In this document: piece after piece, positions 7,660-10,415 of the stretch
Position numbering within the stretch: the stretch's first letter is position 1
Layout of the letters: every line of letters begins with the position of its first letter
NCBI GenBank assembly: GCA_004151065.3
Contig: NWUY0300031371.1
Coordinates: forward strand, 31,250-41,664
Length of the DNA: 10,415 nucleotides
Reading direction: 5' to 3'
Origin: Larix sibirica
Lineage: Eukaryota; Streptophyta; Pinopsida; Pinales; Pinaceae
Position numbers and translations under genes: made by a program
The notes under the pieces: model-generated
Seen by the model: only the letters and a program-made list of their open reading frames with translations
What the model was told of the DNA's origin: nothing
Database searches by the model: none

Positions 7660-7895
7660 CAATTGTGTCTATCCCAAGTGGTTGTGGGATGGAGTGTTAT
7701 CCCCTTCACCCAGGTTCTATTCCCAAAAGTGACATGTTGAGCTTGCAATGAGTATATTGTTGTAATGACATCAATCCTTTTTGTTGAATTGGCCTTGTGC
7801 CTTGAAGAATCTAGGGTTTACCCTAGGTACCATCCTCAAAATGAGGGGAAGTACCTAAGGGTTTCCCCATGACATGTTCCAATGAAAAAAAAAAA
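7660..7895 (+). mobile_element. Probable tRNA-derived SINE with poly(A) tail
   Basis: SINEs are short non-coding retroposons transcribed by RNA polymerase III. TATCCCAAGTGG at 7670-7681 matches the A-box consensus TRGYNNARNNGG at 11 of 12 positions. GGTTCTATTCC at 7713-7723 matches the B-box GGTTCGANNCC closely and sits in a T-arm-like CACCCAGGTTCTATTCCC. The spacing of 31 bases between boxes is normal. The unit ends in eleven A residues at 7885-7895, on the strand and at the distance (about 235 bases) expected. The 3' body has two overlapping inverted repeats (7811-7857). The 5' end is estimated from the A-box position, and I could not find a convincing target-site duplication. Confidence 0.65.
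7811..7857 (+). repeat. Overlapping inverted repeats in the SINE 3' body
   Basis: CTAGGG-TTTA-CCCTAG at 7811-7826 is a perfect 6-bp stem with a 4-base loop. Overlapping it, TAGGTAC (7824-7830) pairs with GTACCTA (7851-7857), and CCTC (7834-7837) with GAGG (7843-7846) inside. The two folds compete for the same TAG bases. In RNA either would form a stem-loop just before the poly(A) tail. Confidence 0.7.
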
Positions 7896-8256
7896 TCTTG
7901 CCTTCCCCTATTATAAATATGGTAAATGATGGTAAATTAAAACTATTTTCATTACCTGCAATGGTGATAAACCAAAATCATATACATCATTAACTACTGC
8001 ATTTATTTTAATTTTTTAAGCAATACCTAGATGTAGTGGAAGAGTCCCCTTTGATACCAGCTAAACATGTGAATATAATATGTCAACAAATTAATAAATA
8101 TTATTTTTTTAAACAAATAAAATTGGTAATTTAAAATATAGTAAAGTATTTGAAGATTGATGAACATACACATTCCACGAATGCACCAGTGTGAATTTGT
8201 GACAAAGGCCCATAGAAAATGATTCCAAAAGACAAGCAAGGATGTGGCAATATATG
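7896..8256. other. AT-rich stretch, no gene recognised
   Basis: This is downstream of the minus-strand pseudogene's last stop. It contains a duplicated ATGGTAAAT (near 7919 and 7929) and AT-rich runs at 8003-8020 and 8085-8140. A minus-strand open frame of 77 codons exists but is Phe/Leu/Ile/Tyr-rich, as expected by chance from AT-rich DNA. I do not call it a gene. Confidence 0.5.
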
Positions 8257-9201
8257 TCACTCTATGTCATGTGCATGTGATTTACTAGATGTCTTTGGAT
8301 CTTCATGTTCACTACCAAATGACTGCTCATCATCATGACCTCCACTTGGTGGCTCCTCACCACCACCATATAAAGATGATTCCCCCCTATATGAGCCCGC
8401 ACTTGTCTAGATATCAACAAAATTCCCATGATGAACCAACCTCTCGGTCAATTGTAGCAATTCCCCCAGTGTCTCATCCAACAGTCTCTGTGTAGGAGGA
8501 TATAAATGGGGTGAGTTTCAAGGGTGAGGAGGGTGACATACACAATTTGGATCAGCCCTAACATGCTCTCTAACTTGTGGAATCCCTCCTTCCACCCCCT
8601 GGAACTCTAAAATGTCAAAGTAATTGACATGCGTATGAAGTATAAATTCAACATACAAATTCTGCAGGAAATACAATGGTATGTCTCTATTTCCATGCGG
8701 GTCTTCATCAAATACCATACACCACTTGTCCATCCAATTTTTTTATGTCTTGGAAACTAATCCCATTTTCATAAAACTACCTCTTGGACTCTCTATAAGA
8801 AGTAATGTTATATAATTCTCCTTGGGAATTGTCAATTGTGTTAGTGATAGTATCAATTGCTTTCCCAAGAGAACGTAGTTGGTATCCCCCCTTAAATGTA
8901 GCACTTAGGCATCTCAAAAACCCCAATTGTGATAGTATTTCAACTTTTATATTTGACATATGTTGTCTTGGTGGGATTTGTTGTTCTTCTTGTAATGGAG
9001 GTATTTTTTTTATTCTTACAATGAAGGGGTTTGTTGTTCTTATTGCAATATAGGGCTTTGATGTTCTTCTTCGATAATTATTTGGTTTCATCTTGGAGGG
9101 TTTTCTTGTTATTCTTCAACATCTATTACGTTTTCATGATCAATATTTTGAAGGTTTGGGTTTTGTAAAGGAATGGTTTATTCAATATTATGTGGATCCA
9201 T
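8257..9201 (-). pseudogene. Unidentified intronless pseudogene, Q/E/P-rich N-terminus
   Basis: I do not recognise the family. The minus strand starts at ATG 9201 with MDPHNIE, followed by Q/E/N-rich sequence (VIDVEE, QENPP, EEEHQSPILQ, EQQTPSL) broken by in-frame TAA/TGA codons. At an A8 run (9004-9011) the frame changes and continues PPLQEEQQIPPRQHMSNIK and LGKAIDTITNTIDNSQGEL to SYRESKR, a TAG at 8777, then FYENGISFQDIKK. At an A7 run (8738-8744) it returns to the first frame: WMDKWCMVFDEDPHGNRDIP and LYFLQNLYVEF, a TGA at 8518, QRLLDETLGELLQLTERLV, a TAG near 8405, then an acidic Gly/Ser/His-rich tail (GGGEEPPSGGHDDEQSFGSE) ending at 8257. The total is about 315 codons. It could be an accessory transposon protein or a retroposed host gene; neither is shown. 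Confidence 0.6.
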
Positions 9202-9495
9202 GGAGAAAACTCTATTTTTACATAATAAATTTTTAAAATTAGATTCAATATTTACAAAACATCCATAGAAATTGAATATTTTAGATGGAATTTAGCAAAC
9301 TAGGGTTAAAAAAACATACCTTGAATGCTTCCCAACATATGTAATTAAGCCACAAACCCTTCCAAATTGAGAAAATCATCCTAATGCTAATGTGTAGACA
9401 CCCAAATCACATGTGAATTAATACCACCTACATTTAATCACTTATGCATTTTGCAAATCCGAAGTGGAATGGGCTAGTCGGGCCACTGTTTTTTT
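9202..9495. other. Upstream region of the minus-strand pseudogene, no feature called
   Basis: AT-rich DNA with no gene. On the minus strand, TTCAAG-GTATGT near 9317-9328 resembles a plant 5' splice site, so a 5'-UTR intron upstream of the ATG at 9201 is conceivable, but no good acceptor is seen. An isolated CTAGGGTT word lies near 9300. Confidence 0.4.
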
Positions 9496-9504
9496 AAAGT
9501 TAGT

Positions 9505-9752
9505 ATAATGCACTTGCATTATGAAACACATCTGCGTTATATCACACTGGCATTATGTTTTCAACTTTCTCATAATGTAAGTATGTATAACGCATATGCG
9601 TTATACAATGCAAGTGCGTTACATTGCACTTGTGTTATGATTTAAGTTTTTTCATAATGTAAATGTGTTATAACGCATATGCATTACAAAACACATCCGA
9701 GTTATATTGCACATGCATTATGTTTTCGACATCTTCATAACGCATATGCATT
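9505..9752. repeat. ~82-bp repeat array made of palindromic GCATATGC-type units
   Basis: Two levels are visible. The marker CATAAYG occurs at 9571, 9653 and 9736 (spacings 82 and 83), each preceded by a T-rich linker of the TTTTCAACTTTCT type, giving about three copies of an ~82-bp unit. Within each unit are palindromes of the form ATAAYGCA-NN-TGCRTTAT: ATAATGCACTTGCATTAT at 9505-9522, a perfect one centred at 9595/9596, and decayed ones near 9608-9622, 9624-9639, 9670-9687, 9705-9722 and 9737-9753. The C/T and G/A differences between units fall at CpG sites. It looks like a small satellite or a minisatellite-like insertion. No function is known to me. Confidence 0.8.
9584..9607. repeat. Perfect 24-bp palindrome
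   Basis: TGTATAACGCAT followed without spacer by its exact reverse complement ATGCGTTATACA. The centre is CATATG, which is also an E-box form. It could extrude as a cruciform or bind a dimeric protein, but nothing here shows that it does. Confidence 0.95.
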
Positions 9753-10310
9753 TCTTAACCTTAGATTTGGTTACACGTTTGGGTTTTACTAAGCCTGAAC
9801 CCAATAACATAGGTGCATTTAGGAAATCCGTAATGAAGGCGTGTTTACGAAATCTATGGTGGCACAAAAAGTGGATCCAACATTGTGCGACCACCATTAA
9901 TATAAGAAAATTTTTATCTGGTTTTCTCCCTTATTGGGTTTCCATGTAAAACATCTGCGTACTGTGCTTTGATGTTGATCTCTATTGATATGATTGATTA
10001 TGTGATGCTTATTTAAAGTTTTAAAAGTTAAAATTGATAAAATATGTCCAATACTGATATAATCTATATTGATAAAATCTAACAACAAATTTCCATACGC
10101 TAATAAAAACAGGTTCTAGTCGAAAGATTGAATCAATCATTTACAATTCAACAAACACATTGAAGCTATTAAGTGTCGATATTTAGACCAACAAGAGGCC
10201 CCAAACTATCACATTGAACAAAATATACTATAATACAGGCATATATTTAAACTGAACTATGGCTCTTTATTGAGAACCTTATTGTTCAAAATGTTAAATG
10301 TACAACATCA
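9753..10310. other. No recognisable gene
   Basis: An 80-codon open frame on the plus strand (9707-9949) starts inside the palindromic array and is of unremarkable composition. An overlapping minus-strand frame (9897-10088) is no better. The only local structure is a 10-bp inverted repeat AACCCAATAA / TTATTGGGTT (9798-9807 and 9931-9940). The rest is AT-rich and featureless by eye. Confidence 0.5.
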
Positions 10311-10311
10311 C

Positions 10312-10355
10312 GAGTCATTCTCCAAGCCAATCTTGTGCAGCCAAGATTGGGACTC
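10312..10355. repeat. Strong hairpin
   Basis: CCAATCTTG (10327-10335) pairs perfectly with CAAGATTGG (10342-10350) across the 6-base loop TGCAGC. An outer GAGTC (10312-10316) can pair with GACTC (10351-10355), leaving a one-sided bulge of 10 bases. There is no U-run after it and no bacterial context, so it is not called a terminator. It may belong to a repeat that runs past the window edge. Confidence 0.75.
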
Positions 10356-10370
10356 ATGTGTTGAGGTAGG

Positions 10371-10415
10371 GAGCCTGAGTTGGACTCAGGAACTTGGAGT
10401 AGATTCTTGAGTTGG
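10371..10415. repeat. GAGTTGG/GACTCAGG degenerate repeat at window edge
   Basis: GAGTTGG occurs at 10378-10384 and again at the last seven bases, with GAACTTGGAGTAGATT between. CCTGAGT-TGG-ACTCAGG (10374-10390) is a perfect 7-bp inverted repeat with a 3-base loop. The pattern looks like the start of a short-period tandem repeat that continues outside the window. Confidence 0.45.

Noticed and set aside
8027-8260. Minus-strand 77-codon frame rich in Phe, Leu, Ile and Tyr
   Set aside because: It overlaps only the last stop of the pseudogene in another frame and has AT-driven composition; its hydrophobicity is not convincing evidence of a membrane protein.
8289-8495. Plus-strand 68-codon frame with His clusters
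   Set aside because: The His-rich composition is the antisense of the acidic Gly/Ser/His tail of the minus-strand pseudogene, which gives the more coherent reading.
8805-9053. Plus-strand 82-codon open frame
   Set aside because: It is antisense to the minus-strand pseudogene, whose Q/E/P-rich reading continues on both sides of it.
9505-9752. CRISPR-like array
   Set aside because: Unit spacing is irregular, repeats are degenerate, there are no distinct spacers and the context is a plant genome.
9798-9940. 10-bp inverted repeat AACCCAATAA / TTATTGGGTT as possible MITE termini
   Set aside because: The ends are short, 123 bases apart, and I see no flanking target-site duplication; chance is likely.
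9707-9949. Plus-strand 80-codon open frame
   Set aside because: It starts inside the palindromic repeat array, has no recognisable motif and no supporting context.
10327-10350. Rho-independent terminator
   Set aside because: No U-run follows the stem and there is no bacterial gene context.

Overview
The window looks like a non-genic, repeat-dominated stretch of a land-plant nuclear genome. I favour a large-genome plant such as a gymnosperm, but that is inference. The DNA is AT-rich. It carries clusters of degenerate plant telomere-like motifs (CTAGGGTTT), a decayed Ty1/copia LTR retrotransposon, a probable tRNA-derived SINE with a poly(A) tail, and long tracts with no recognisable gene. I found no intact protein-coding gene, no bacterial-type operon and no CRISPR array.

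Layout. Positions 1-2365 are a mosaic of degenerate simple repeats. Telomere-like blocks (1-160, 1455-1620, 1946-2012) alternate with blocks built on a CATTGGTCAATGATG-like motif (1142-1290, 1621-1945). A TAGG-rich tract (2013-2365) closes this part. Positions 161-1140 and 2366-3016 hold nothing I can identify. A single unknown base at 3017 abuts the start of a partial 5' LTR.

Positions 3018-7631 are one Ty1/copia element on the + strand: partial 5' LTR, Met-tRNA-type primer binding site, remnants of gag (with a broken zinc knuckle), protease, pre-integrase and reverse transcriptase, a polypurine tract, and a 3' LTR that lacks its last ~340 bases. The LTRs differ at roughly a fifth of positions by eye. 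The integrase core and most of the reverse transcriptase are missing, and every coding part has stops or frameshifts, so this is an old, inactive copy.

Right of the element are a probable SINE (about 7660-7895), then a minus-strand pseudogene of about 315 codons (9201 to 8257). I do not recognise its family. It has a Gln/Glu/Pro-rich N-terminus, two offsetting frameshifts at A-runs and several stops. At 9505-9752 lies the most unusual structure: an ~82-bp repeat present about three times, itself built of palindromic ATAAYGCA-NN-TGCRTTAT units, one of them a perfect 24-bp palindrome. The last ~650 bases are mostly featureless and end with a strong hairpin and a short GAGTTGG-type repeat that runs to the window edge.

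The parts do not form a working pathway. They are layered repeat and transposon debris. The candidates for something undescribed are the palindromic array and the unidentified minus-strand pseudogene.
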